DNA of 64,000 nt from Seminavis robusta (GCA_903772945.1 CAICTM010000093.1:60004-124003), one strand, 5' to 3'. Shown: positions 51,630-62,586, numbered from the stretch's first letter. A program made the numbers and translations. The notes: generated from the sequence alone by a model not told the origin.

Positions 51630-53346
51630 TAATTGTATCATACAGTTCTCTGCGTATCTGCAGAGTCCGTCACCGGCCATCTTGAGAGACCATGTAACCT
51701 GCCGGTCCCCACGTTGTTGTTTGCCTCAGTCACCGTGGGAAAAGAATCATGGAAGAAGCGTTCTGGTGCCGTGTTGGTTCTGGCAATGTTGCTGCTGCTG
51801 GAGATGGAAATCAGACGCGCACTGGGTTTGCTGGTGGCAACAGATTAATGTTGAAGCGAAGTGTTCTTTCCCTAATAAAGAAGGCTTTTTGGAGTGTGCA
51901 GGGTGGTCCAAGTCATTGGTGGGACGAAGAATGAATCTAAAAGCCAAAGTCTGCATCTATCTCATCGCCCTGTCAACCTCCCGGACTATTTGGCGACGCC
52001 CTCCTGGACGACCTGCGAAAAATGGAAGAAAGAACCCTGACTGCCTACCGGTACCACACATGCTGTCTTGGGGATTGTTCCTGGGGGCCAATGTGACTCC
52101 TGCGTTGAAACCACTGTGACTCCTTTGAAGCCAATGGGACTCCTGTGGAGAAACCAAAGAGGTCGTCGTAAGTTTGTGTGGTGTTTGCCGTGTGACGTAG
52201 TCTACCATTGCTCCCCCGCTTGTCAAGAAAGACATTTCAAAACGGGACACAACAAAAGGTGTCGGTAATGGGAGAACTCTGGATTGGAGATCTGGTCGGG
52301 ACACTGGAGCCCTTTGGTTCAGTTTGTCGGGGAGGGTTCTGCCCAATCGTTTCTGGATGGCAAGGAAGGTGGCCACTGGGTTGTAGCGGACCCGGCGACA
52401 GCAGAGACCTGCACCGACTCAACGAACAAACTACAGGTACATACACTCTGTACTTGGGCAGTTCGGGGGACCCTTGAGAACGGAGAAGGAAGAAACAGAT
52501 GGAGAAATTGTGATTGAAGACAGAAAACAGACTGTTTGGTTCGGTGGTTCGGTAGCGTCGTGATCACAAATGTCGAGCCTGTAACAAAGTTTTCAATCTC
52601 CAAAGCTCTTCGTCGTCGTGGGAGGACTTTAAAAAAATATGCGCGAGTACTTCTATTCAGTGGCTACGGTTAGCTGCAACTAAGGGCAGCAATCTCGAGT
52701 ACACTCCGCCTCTGAGCGTGCTGACCTTCGAGCCTAGCTATCAATTGTTACTTCGTACCGCAGTTCAAGTTTCCACGGAGGCCACATGGAGGCCCAACTC
52801 GCCGATGGTATCATGGCGGCACATAAGCCTCAGTGTCTACACCAAGACACCCGTTTGCCTGAAAAGGTTGAATCTATGGAGGGGACAAAGCAGCCAGGAA
52901 GACTTCCAAAGAGGGAGCGGAGCTCGTATCTTTGAGTAGGTAAACTGAACTTGGAACATTGGACTCTAAGAAGGCCAAAGACAACGCACTGCAGGTGCAT
53001 GCTACAGTATTGGACCAAAGCCTACTCTTAACCCCCGTTGAAAGCAGAAGGAAGATCCAGAGCTCCATACGATTTTAGCAAAAAAATCCAAGCAGATCGA
53101 CGCACTCGACTGTCACTCGTGAAGAATTATAACCCAGCAAGGCTGTCATACACGGTGAGCTCTGCCACCTCGCCTTATCACCGCTGCTCTCCGTTGCGCT
53201 CAGGCGAGGTCCTATCCAAACTCCATGTGTGTCCTCCGTGCATTCGTGAAACACATTTATTTTCGTCGATTTATTTAGGCGTACGTATAGATTTCATTCC
53301 TATCCATGTGACAACACATACGCGGTACGCGAAAGAAACACCACCG
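51630..53346. other. mostly intergenic, with MYND ORF
   Basis: Outside the MYND ORF I see only short overlapping ORFs without domains. Confidence 0.45.
52068..52268 (+). CDS. short MYND-type zinc-finger ORF, possibly part of a larger gene
   Basis: About 66 codons open, beginning at a non-ATG codon, so the true 5' end is unknown. Reads CDSC...FVWCLPCDVVYHCSPACQER then HFKTGHNKRC, the C-x2-C ... C-x2-C-x(4)-YxC-x3-C-Q-x(4)-H-x3-H-x3-C pattern of MYND fingers, which bind proline-rich partner motifs. ORFs before (51682-52119) and after (52208-52477) are in other frames. It may be an exon or a decayed fragment. Confidence 0.45.
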   Translation: MGIVPGGQCDSCVETTVTPLKPMGLLWRNQRGRRKFVWCLPCDVVYHCSPACQERHFKTGHNKRCR

Positions 53347-53504
53347 CAAATCCCCAACTCTAACGAAATCATCCTTTTCTGTGATACCGTGTGAGTACCG
53401 GTTTGCCAGGTAGTCCGTTAACTCGGTGAAGTACTGTGATTTGTATAGTAAAATGGTACGTGTGCGAGATCTCACTTTTCGATTTCGTTAGAGTTGGGGA
53501 TTTG
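53347..53504. repeat. perfect 24-bp inverted repeat, loop 110 nt
   Basis: Bases 53347-53370 (caaatccccaactctaacga...) are exactly complementary to 53481-53504. The flanks have no obvious target duplication. Fits a small MITE with long terminal inverted repeats, or a stable hairpin. Confidence 0.85.
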
Positions 53505-53527
53505 TGACCTGATGAGTTCGGCTGGCT

Positions 53528-53700
53528 CTAACGTTCTGATTGGTCCTACGCGAAAACCATTTCCATGAAAGCTACGGTACGGCGAATTGAGAATGGGAAA
53601 TCAATGGTTCGCCGTACCGCAGCTTTCATGGAAATGGAGGGAAAGCAAGCCGCTTTTTGCCGTTATCTTGATTTCACGTACGTACGGAGAAGAAAGAGGT
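53528..53700 (-). mobile_element. hairpin element (H family), copy 2
   Basis: Contains arms of 30 bases at 53557-53586 and 53608-53637 that pair with a single mismatch, separated by 21 bases. Outer blocks (gattggtcctacgcg on the left, gaaatcaa-like and cgtacgtacg on the right) match the element at 36218-36393 in reverse orientation, so this is a dispersed family. Confidence 0.7.
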
Positions 53701-53734
53701 GCAAATTGCTGGTTAGGACCAACTCTCAGTGAAC

Positions 53735-54164
53735 AGGAGTGTTCCTCAATCGTGCATGACTTTAAATCCGACCCTAATTTAGGGTCGGTTTGGGGGAATT
53801 CGTCCTTAAATATAGGGACGGTTTCGAAACCCGACCCTAAATCGAAACCCGTCGCTAAATTAGGGACTTTTTTTCAGAAACCGTCCCTATTTTTCAGAAA
53901 ACGTTTCGAAACCCGACCCTAATATTGGTGCGTTTTCAATGTATTTACCAGGCAGTCCCGTTTCTATTTAGGGACGTTTTTCAAACCGAACCCTAAAACG
54001 AAACCCGACCCTAAATTAGGGACGGTTTTTGAGAAACCGTCCCTATTTTTCAGAAAACGTCCCTATTTTTAGGGTCGGTTTCGAAACCCGACCCTAAAGG
54101 GAATCCGACCCTAAATCCGACCCTATTTTAGGGTCGGTTTCATGCACGATTGAGGAACGCTCCA
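53735..54164. mobile_element. MITE-like element of GGGTCGG modules, copy 2, complete
   Basis: Left terminus caggagtgttcctcaatcgt... and right terminus ...acgattgaggaacgctcc(a)g are inverted repeats of about 23 bases with one or two mismatches. The interior consists of alternating gggtcggtttcg, aaacccgaccctaaa and aaaccgtccctattttt modules in both orientations, as at 31940-32333. No coding capacity; no clear target duplication. Confidence 0.85.
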
Positions 54165-54468
54165 GGAAGGCCCCGTCATGCGACTTGAAGTCCCGGATCA
54201 GTCAAAGTCGCGCAAGATCGCTGAAAGTCGTTCACAAAGTCGCGTGCGAGTCGTGTGCGAGTCGCATGCGACTTTTGCACGACTTTCCAAACGACTTTCA
54301 GCGATCCTACGCGACTCTGTCACCTTGCTTATAGTCGTGCGAGAAAATCGCACGCGACTTTCATGCGACTCGCATGCGACTTTTCATACGACTTTTGATG
54401 CGACTTTGATGCTGTGTGCCACTTTATGCTAATTTTTGGCGACCAGCTGTGGCGTGACCGGGCCTTCC
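54165..54468. mobile_element. GTCGC-array element with 17-bp terminal inverted repeats
   Basis: Left terminus ggaaggccccgtcatgc (54165-54181) and right terminus gcgtgaccgggccttcc (54452-54468) pair with two mismatches. The interior is an array of gtcgc-type units that switch from caaagtcgcg-like to gcgactttt-like half way. It begins exactly where the previous element ends. Confidence 0.75.
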
Positions 54469-56247
54469 AGAAGGGGTGATGTCATTGACGTCAAGCTTTC
54501 AAAGGGCCCAATAATTGATCTCACCTAGACTAATGGGCGACAAGTGTCTTAGTAATGGAGGCCATTCACAGGAGATTTACTCTGCCGGGCAGCCTCGTCC
54601 CACTTTCTCACGAGTGCAAGCAAAGCAAGCGGCTTCTCGACTCCAATCCAGCACTTCGTCCTTTTTTCTGGCCATTATCACCACACCGGAGCGAGCTGCC
54701 CATCTAGCTTCAAGGCCTTATGGTTCAACTTTCCACTAGCCATCTACCAAGGAAACTCCAGATAGCGACGATTGCCATCCCAATAGCCAGGGCAGTCCTC
54801 ATCAAGTTTACAAACTTTGCAGGGACGACCAGAGAGGCCAGCCAAGCAAAGACTCTGGCGATCCAACAGAAAACAGAATGCACTGCAAGCAGCAAGAGTC
54901 TTCCGACTTGGGAGCAGCACTACTACACTTGTAGTAACGATAGTAGCCAAAGATAGTATCCCACAAAGAAGCTGTGCTGGAACCAACGGTACCGGCCGCA
55001 GTTGCTTCAGACCAGGCAGGTGCAGGATGTTGCTTGGCCATTGTCAATTGCCTTATTGCCTCACAGAAAAGAGCCTTTGGCTGCTTGGGCGCTTGCTAGA
55101 TCAACCAGCATTCTTCTTCGGCTAACCAGGCCAAAGAAACCGAGCAAGAAAGTATTTATTTGGCAAGCCAAACCATGAGAAGAAAGTTGCCAGGCAAAGC
55201 AGCCAATAGATGGGCACAAGCATCCAGGAAAAGAAGCACTCTCTGAAACCTTCTGAGGAAAAGCTGGTGACTAGAGTCTGCAGCTGCCTGTCTTCCCTGA
55301 AGGCTGCAACTCATTGGTCTACACGTCCCTGCAACGTGTGGACAAGGAAGATGGAAGGCCAATGGAGTGGGGAATGGGGAAGGTGCATGTTGGATTCGGT
55401 GAAGTTGTGAACTAATAACTGTGAACAGTGAGTGACACTTGCCAGGCCAGTGTTAAATAAATCAGGCTCCTCTACAGAAATATTCAATTTCCAGGGAGAA
55501 GTAAGGCTCGTTGAGGCATCTGTGCTTGTTTCGATTCTACATTATGTTCTATACAAACATCCCAGCCAATCTAAAGCCGAGTTGGAAGAACTCTGGGTGA
55601 AGATAATCAGCTGAGGATCTAATCGTAAGCTTGAAATGACTTAACGGGTGAGCGATTGTTGCATTCGTTGGCATTTGAGGGTCTTCTTGTGCCAAAATAC
55701 ATAAAGACTTGTATGACTGGTTCAGATGCTCTTCTCGCCACATCATTTCCCGGTGACCAAGTGATTAAATCCCAGGACATATAAACAGAAGGCAAATGAC
55801 CACAACCTTCTTCCTCTTCTGGCTTCATTTTTTGGCCCCTAAATCGAATAATCCTAGCTAGCAGCTTCCCAGGCGCTACTACTGGTACCAGTAGCTAGCC
55901 ATCCAGCTATTAAATAGTTAGCATTGGGTTTGGAAGCTACTTATACTCTCATCAAGAGGGATTCTATCTTGCTGCCAAGCTGCCAATACAGTACGGTACA
56001 TGTAGACATTAGACATCTGCTGACTTTGAACTGTGTTCCACTAAAGAAGGATTCAATTGCACAGTGGCAGCCCCAAGGAACGACTGTGGCATAGAGCCTC
56101 CGCCCCTTCTTTTTTCAGTTCAGTTTCGTTGCTTACAGTCGTCATAATTTCTTTGCTGGCATCCACCAAAAGCCATCAGACACACACCACGACAGCGCCA
56201 CTACACTTATAATATTCGAGAAGCTACCATCACCACAAACCACCACC
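54469..56247. other. intergenic
   Basis: About 1.8 kb with overlapping short ORFs on both strands, none with a recognisable domain. A minus-strand 80-codon ORF (54744-54986) has a hydrophobic stretch but no start context or homology that I can see. Confidence 0.45.
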
Positions 56248-57018
56248 ATGATGTGCCCCACCACTACCACTACCGAGAACCAACCAACCGGTCCCAAAGA
56301 AAAGAGAGACAGCTTGGAAGGCATGTGCATTCTCGCTGCTGCCAACGCTGGTTCCTTGCCCGACAGTCCACGTGGAGTTGTGGATCACGACAATGATGTC
56401 GTCGACGACGACAGCGCTGCCAGGAAGGAGAGACGCAGAGAACGACGCAGGAGCGATAACGAGTCGAACCATGGGAGAGTTCGAAGCAGGAGCCGCAGCA
56501 GCCGAAGGAGCTTAAGCAAAGCGGGATCCAGGCGTGGTCTCCTTTGGGCCAGTGATTCGACTGGAACGCTCCGACAGACTCATACGTTCGACGGTGAAAC
56601 GCAGGATGCGCCTTGCGGCAGTGCTGGATCGCTCAAGCAGAGCCACTCGGCAAACTGTCTCAAGAAGTCGTCCTTTGATTCCACAGAGAGGAAGTCTTCC
56701 GAGACCAAGACAAACAGAAAGAAGCGTTCTTCCAAGAACAAGGAACTCAAGGAGCACGCTGCCACTTTGACCCAGTCGTCTTCCACTCCAAATCTCAAGG
56801 CGTCAACCTTGAAGTCGTCAACCTTGACGACGGAACCCACCCTGTTGGATAATGCCAGTCTTATCCTGCAGCAGCGCAAGACCGATCGACGCCGTCGCAG
56901 TACCATTGACCAGAGCAAGGTGGATTCACTTGGCAACAACATGCGACGAACCAGTCTCATATCCAAAGACTCTTTCCCGTCACTCTTGAACGATCTTGAT
57001 AGGGCCACCACTCATTAG
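56248..57018 (+). CDS. basic Ser/Lys/Arg-rich protein with TLRQTHTFDGE motif
   Basis: 256 residues; CA-rich leader before the ATG, as for other genes here. An acidic/basic patchwork: RKERRRERRRSD at about 59-70, then an RS-like stretch (RSRSRSSRRS), then TGTLRQTHTFDGE at about 105-117, a Lys-rich KKRSSKNKELKEH, and a C-terminal RRRRSTIDQSKVDSLGNNMR with RTSLISKDSFPSLLNDL. It is probably intrinsically disordered; Arg-x-x-Ser sites suggest kinase targets. The TLR motif, the KxSxNKE patch and the KDxxPSLL end are shared in the same order with the protein at 59250, so they form a small family. Its function is unknown. Confidence 0.65.
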   Translation: MMCPTTTTTENQPTGPKEKRDSLEGMCILAAANAGSLPDSPRGVVDHDNDVVDDDSAARKERRRERRRSDNESNHGRVRSRSRSSRRSLSKAGSRRGLLWASDSTGTLRQTHTFDGETQDAPCGSAGSLKQSHSANCLKKSSFDSTERKSSETKTNRKKRSSKNKELKEHAATLTQSSSTPNLKASTLKSSTLTTEPTLLDNASLILQQRKTDRRRRSTIDQSKVDSLGNNMRRTSLISKDSFPSLLNDLDRATTH

Positions 57019-57300
57019 ATGAGCTTTGAGGTACGGCCGGTAGCCCAGTGGTCACAGTAGCCAATCCCTGCATCATACATAACATTCAAGTAGAACAAAG
57101 CAGACAGTTACCTTGCCTTCTGCTTCCATGTACCCAGTACGTAGCATCCTGCTGCATGCTTCTTAGGTTAGGCAACCTCGGCTGGGTACCGGTATAACCG
57201 AATCATCCATGATACAATGATCTTTTCCGGTTCTTCAAGTCCTGGGTAGTGGAGAAGATCTCCGTTTGATGCGCCGTAGCGTATTAGTTGGTGGATCATG

Positions 57301-57735
57301 TCAATCTTATCCTGCATCAGTGCAAGACCGATCGACGCCGTCGAAGTACCACTGAACCTGCCCATATCTTTGACCAGAGCAAGGTGGATTCACTTGGCAG
57401 CATGTGTGCGAAGAACCAGTTTCACAGCCAAAGACTCTTTCCCGTCACTCTGGAACGAGATTGAGAGGGCCTCCACTCACTAGACGATGAGCCTTGATGT
57501 ATCGAGTTAGCCCAGTCACAGTAGCCAGTCCCTGCATCATAACACATCCAAGTAGTTACAATGCATACATTCACCTTGCCTTCTTCTGCTTCCAATACGC
57601 CGCATCCCGCTGCTTGTGAGGCATCGGTTGGGTATGGTGGAATGATTGATGATACATTGCCCAGGCAGGTTCGGTCCTTCGAGTCCTGGTTGGTGAAGAT
57701 TCTGTTTGAGCCCTTTCAATGTTGCTGAATCGAAT
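57301..57735 (+). pseudogene. decayed tandem duplicate of the 3' end of the basic protein gene
   Basis: Bases 57302-57560 align to about 56855-57095 and 57560-57735 to about 57110-57280, covering the last about 55 codons, stop and 3' flank. The frame is shifted, but KDSFPSLWNEIERASTH is still readable where the parent has KDSFPSLLNDLDRATTH. Confidence 0.75.
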
Positions 57736-57739
57736 TAGT

Positions 57740-59249
57740 TTGTCGCAAGCTGAAGGAGACTAGACACCTCACTGCTACCGTATAAAACAAGCAAGTTGGA
57801 TGTCCGAAGGAGCGATGGGTCGAACGGGGTGGCACAGGCCAATTCAAGTTCTCGGGTGGATGGCATTCACGCACGCACCCTGTTGAGCTACGGAGAGTTC
57901 CTTCGCCCCCAAAGGACGAAATTTCAGATAGATCAAAAGGCTTCAAGCAAAGGACGGAGCTCCATCACAATAGCTCTTCTACAGCCATTCTTGCCCCCAA
58001 AGAATGATCAATCAGCAACAACAAATAACTGCTGCTGCCTACAGAAGAAATGGCAGGATGTCAATCATGAATGATGCACAGATCAAAGCTTTTCAGTTGG
58101 CTGGGAGATGCATAGCCACCGTAGCTCGACAACGTTTGAATTACCTTCTGCAAGGAAGATAAGCAGGATAGAGGATCGTGATAGCATGATTGAAGAAGAG
58201 TGCGAGAGAGACTCAGGGCGGCTCAAGGCCATTTTCTTGTCGTGAAGATACTGTTGTGGCAGCCAAGTCGAATGGTATTATTGTCGAATGGTAGTATTGA
58301 TCATCAGTCTGGTACAGCAGTGTGTCCTTTTGCCAATGATGAACCTTCACTGTTTGTCTACGATGGCAAGCATCTCGCTGCTGGCTGCTGCTCACGTTCG
58401 TACTTTACGTAGCTTCATTGTGAAGGGCGAATCAAAGTCATCCATTCAGACCGGTTTTACATGGAGGTATCACCTCGAAAACATCATGAAACATTCCCCG
58501 TGTGAACCAAACATTAGATACCGTAGATGATGAATGGCAGAGATATCCTGCGCTGGAGCTCACTGGATAGTTTGGCATCATCCAGCCAGCCGCGCTGCAT
58601 CGGATGTGGTGAATGTGGCCATGCTAGCTCTAGCTAGCTAGTGGGGGTACTTTTTCCGCATCTCTCACTTGCCTTTCAACAACAGTATTCTTGCTCAGGC
58701 GACTGGACGGTTCGCACGAAGCGTATCTTCAATGAGAGATATAACACTCGTAGTTTTAGATTCGATAGCAGAATGCTGGAAAGAAGGCTTCTCACGTGCG
58801 TGGCACAAAATACTTGGAGGTAGACGAGGCAAATGCAGTCAAAACTATTCATAACTTATTTACTAGTCTACTAGTACTCTGAACAATTGATAACCAATCT
58901 ACCAGGCATGCAAACGTCCGAGAAATAGCGGAAGTACCTTCGAACCTCCGTACATCCTTCGGGGTTCGCTCTTGGCATTCACTGGTTAAGTGAAATTCAC
59001 ACTGTGGATGGATTCACAGAAAAGAATAGCTGAAGAATCCACATTCGCACAGAAACGGGAGCAAATAAAAAATTGTACGAGAACAGCATGCAGTCTCAAA
59101 GCGCTGCTCACCGACAACTTGGCTGCCGACCTTCACCGGCGAAATCGTGATGTACCCGGTCTCCAACAAGAACCATCAATTCTCACAATTTTTCTCACCC
59201 AACCTCACAACCCACAATAGAAACACTATCTCAAAAACAACAGTTGACA
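57740..59249. other. intergenic
   Basis: No recognisable gene. Short ORFs at 57796-58074 and 58641-58854 show no domain or codon pattern that I trust. Confidence 0.45.
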
Positions 59250-59660
59250 ATGACAGACATCAATGATTCCAAGACAATCAAAGTTGTTGCTCCCAGATTG
59301 CGCAGAACTCGGACCGGCAGCTCCGTGCGCAGCGGGGGACGTTCTGGTCCCATTTCAGGCTCCAGGACTCTGCGACGCACCTTCACGTACGATGGTGAAC
59401 GCGTGGATGGCGCTTCTAGGCAACGCGCATCTCCCAGGAGGAGCCGTCCAGCAATGGAAAAGGAAGCACGAAAGCACTCCCGCAACAAAGAGGTTGGTCA
59501 GACGGACACAATCCTCGACATGACGATTGAAATCGGAGGGACCGTGAAGACGATGGATGAGGGTGTAAGCTATGAAAAGCACCACCAAGTAGTCAGAGAT
59601 ATGACTTTTGGAAAGGATGAGCCTTCCCCATCTTTGTTGGCCACAGCTCGCAGTGCCTAG
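59250..59660 (+). CDS. small basic protein with TLRRTFTYDGE motif
   Basis: 136 residues from the ATG at 59250, with an A/C-rich leader. The basic N-terminal half (RLRRTRTGSSVRSGGRSG) leads to SRTLRRTFTYDGE, then an RS/Lys patch KHSRNKE, an acidic-to-neutral middle, and KDEPSPSLLATARS at the end. Order and motifs parallel the 256-residue protein at 56248, though it is about half the length and diverged outside the motifs. Predicted disordered and soluble. No function assigned. Confidence 0.6.
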   Translation: MTDINDSKTIKVVAPRLRRTRTGSSVRSGGRSGPISGSRTLRRTFTYDGERVDGASRQRASPRRSRPAMEKEARKHSRNKEVGQTDTILDMTIEIGGTVKTMDEGVSYEKHHQVVRDMTFGKDEPSPSLLATARSA

Positions 59661-61371
59661 CTAGTCCTTTAGCACACCGCCATCAGGCTTGACAAGACTC
59701 GACTCCATTAATCCATATTATTAATGAATCCATCTAGCAAAGAGAGTGAGAAGTAGCAACTCTAGGTTCTCCAGAGTAAGCATTAAAAAGATGTTGATTC
59801 AGTCACTCCACAGATATTCACTTACCAGGTCCAACCATGCTGCGCTTCCTTGCTGAAAGCCAAACCGAGCATCCAACTCGCTCCTACACCGTGCCACTGT
59901 AGGTGCACCACTGCAGTTTGTTGGTGTTTTGTACTTTGCATCACGTTAGAGTGAACTGAAGGCAGCATGGGAAGCTGAAAGATGGCTTGAGATGTTGGTG
60001 CCACGAAAACTGTTTCCAGTTTGTGGTACGCTTGAGCTGGCTTTTGGGCGGCTTTCACAGGCGACAGGTCGGAAGGATCCTCAATCCTCATCACAAGAAG
60101 CCCAATTTACCAGTAATGCTAAGGGCCAATGCAAAGATACTCTTCGTATGATAGGGAAAGGTTTGACGCTTGGATTGGACCAGTTACTTGTAGCTGGTAC
60201 GGTACCGCAATCGCGTAAATTGCTTTTTGAAAAACACCATGCAGTTTTTAATGGTACAGCACAGCTTACAGCAGTGGAAAGGAGCACCAAGAGCTCACAG
60301 GTATAGCAAAACTCATATGTTCCAGTGTTCTAGTCAATGTTTCATTACTGCACTTGCACTCTTCCGCTAATTTTGCTCTCTTCTCCTTTCCCAGTTTTCC
60401 TCCATGACCCTCCTCCCCTGCCCCCCTTTGCCCTGCTCCCGTCCTCATTGCTCTCCCCGTACGCCCACCACCACCGCCACCCACCACCGCAGTCACTGCT
60501 CTGCCTAGCTTTGCCCCCTTGCTCCTTAACATATCTATTGAGTATTTGTTTAGTCCCCCTCTAGCTAGCACGTGTACATGTACTAGCTAGTAGTTTCTTT
60601 ACTTTTCTCTTTTCAAGTAAATCTTGCAGAGAACGGTAGACTACACTATTGTCATAGTGTCATCTCCAGTCTTGAGCCAGCGGACAGCTACCAAAGACAC
60701 TACTATTAATAGTAACTCGGAGCACTCGCGATCGTAGCTCATACTAAGTCCTCGATTACTCGAGTAATAGTAATTGTTTTTATTTAACAAATATTATTAG
60801 ACATCCGTGTGCCCTACAGGTACCGGTATCAGTACCGCTACAATGAGCAAGTCATGCAGTGAGAGCTGCTGTGAGTAAAGTGTGAACCGAACAGTCAAAG
60901 GGAAGATAAGTCCTAGTCTACTGTAATGCACCCATACTGTGCCTACAAGTAGTCACGAGTCCATTGGCCTTGATCTTTTTAAAGGCAGTACTCCTACTCA
61001 GTAAATTGCTACTGAAATAGCTACTAGTATTGGAGTACTCTGGTAAATGTTTAGATAAAGGAACGGAATTTGCTTCCGTTTGCTAGCTCGCTACTAGTAG
61101 TGTACAAGATCGGATACTTAGTAACCTTCTCCACAAAGTGAGATGCTCTCAATTGGCAGGACTGCGAGAGCGGGGGAGATTCGAGATCCCACAATACGTC
61201 CAGACGCCCAGAAAGTAATGGCTCCTGCTTAGTTCCACGAATGGCACCAAACTGCTTTTGAGTTGGGATAAGATCATCCAAATCACCATTTGATATTCAA
61301 ATCCTCCACACACCAGAAGCAGCTCAAAACTAACCAAGCAGCACCTCTTCTCTTTCTTTTGTTTTGCAACC
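59661..61371. other. intergenic, with promoter of VWD gene 2 at the end
   Basis: No gene recognised. A CCT/CACC-rich stretch (60395-60490) creates long open frames on both strands that are compositional. From 61136 onward the DNA matches the promoter of VWD gene 1. Confidence 0.5.
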
Positions 61372-62586
61372 ATGAAGTTCTCATCCAAAATCCTTTTGCC
61401 CTCATCCTTGCTTATGGCCATCCTTGGAACTACCCTTGGTCATGCTCCTCAGATGTTGAGCTGCATCAGTCCTGGTGGAGATCTCCGTGTGTTCATTGAG
61501 CACTCGCATGGCGATTTCTCTTCTCCTCCAACTGGAAATGACCAGTATATTGAGGTCCGAAAGAACAGTGATGCCGCCATGAATCTTTATGCTGATGGGG
61601 TGATCAACAACACTCCTAAGACTGCCCTGGGACAATATTGCAAAGACAACACACTCCCTGTTGGTGTTGCTAGCTGTGGCAGGGCGGATCGGTTCAATGA
61701 TTGGGGCTGGTTTGACTTCCCAAGTGCTGACTGTAATGCACCATCAGATTCCTACACCATCAAGGGAGGACAAAAACCGTTCTTCCATGATTGTCAAGCC
61801 ATGTACCCCCAGACCTTCTCAGTCACTGGTTTTTGTGCTCCAGTCACAGGAAAGATTGGTGGTGATCCCCACATCCAAACTTGGGATAAGAAGTGGTATG
61901 ATTTCCATGGACAGTGCGATCTTGTCTTCCTTTCCAACCCAGATTTCAATGATGGCGAAGGTATGGATGTCCATGTCAGAACCACAGGCCGCTACCAATA
62001 CTCTTACATTGAAGCTGCTGCTGTGCGCATTGGAGATGATGTCTTGCAGGTCAGCTCCCATGGCAGCTACTTTTTGAATGGTATTGGACAGGCCGAACTT
62101 CCTGCTACTCTTGGCAAGCACAATGTGACATACTCTATTGATGACAACAATAGGTACACATTCACCACTGATCTTGGAGAGGGAAAGAATGTTGTCGTCC
62201 AAACCTTCAAGGACTGGGTCAATGTCAAGATGGATGCCGCTGATATCAAGCACTACGGAAACAGCAAGGGTCTTCTTGGCGCATACCCCAGTGGTGACTG
62301 GGTTGGTCGTGACAACTCTGTCTTTACTGATGCCAATGAATTCGGACAGGAGTGGCAAGTTCGTGACACTGATGCCAAGCTTTTCTTGGTCAACCGTGAA
62401 CCCCAGTCCCCCCAGAAGTGTGTCATGCCCGGCTCCAAGAGTAATGCCCGCCGTCTTGGGGAGTCCATTGCCAAGGCCGCCGCTGAGAAGGTCTGTGAAC
62501 ACTGGGCTGCTGACGAGAAAGACCATTGTGTCTTTGATGTCATGGCCTCTGGAGACTTGGAGCATGCTGCTGCCGGAGCTTTCTAA
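61372..62586 (+). CDS. secreted von Willebrand factor D-domain protein 2
   Basis: 404 residues. Signal peptide (FSSKILLPSSLLMAILGTTL), N-terminal Cys-containing domain and a VWD-like domain with the same GKIGGDPHIQTWDKKWYDFH signature, GLLGAYPSGDWVGRDNS and FGQEWQVRD, then the C-terminal CEHWAADEKDHCVFDVMASG. It differs most from protein 1 in residues 45-90 and 130-160, the outer faces of the N-terminal domain, and is nearly identical from the VWD domain on. The leader and promoter are also conserved. Both copies are probably expressed together as secreted adhesion or matrix proteins; that is inference from the signal peptide and family. Confidence 0.9.
   Translation: MKFSSKILLPSSLLMAILGTTLGHAPQMLSCISPGGDLRVFIEHSHGDFSSPPTGNDQYIEVRKNSDAAMNLYADGVINNTPKTALGQYCKDNTLPVGVASCGRADRFNDWGWFDFPSADCNAPSDSYTIKGGQKPFFHDCQAMYPQTFSVTGFCAPVTGKIGGDPHIQTWDKKWYDFHGQCDLVFLSNPDFNDGEGMDVHVRTTGRYQYSYIEAAAVRIGDDVLQVSSHGSYFLNGIGQAELPATLGKHNVTYSIDDNNRYTFTTDLGEGKNVVVQTFKDWVNVKMDAADIKHYGNSKGLLGAYPSGDWVGRDNSVFTDANEFGQEWQVRDTDAKLFLVNREPQSPQKCVMPGSKSNARRLGESIAKAAAEKVCEHWAADEKDHCVFDVMASGDLEHAAAGAF

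Noticed and set aside
60337-60571. ORFs on both strands with Pro/Leu or Gly/Arg runs
   Set aside because: Due to a CCT/CACC-rich stretch; no start context or domain.
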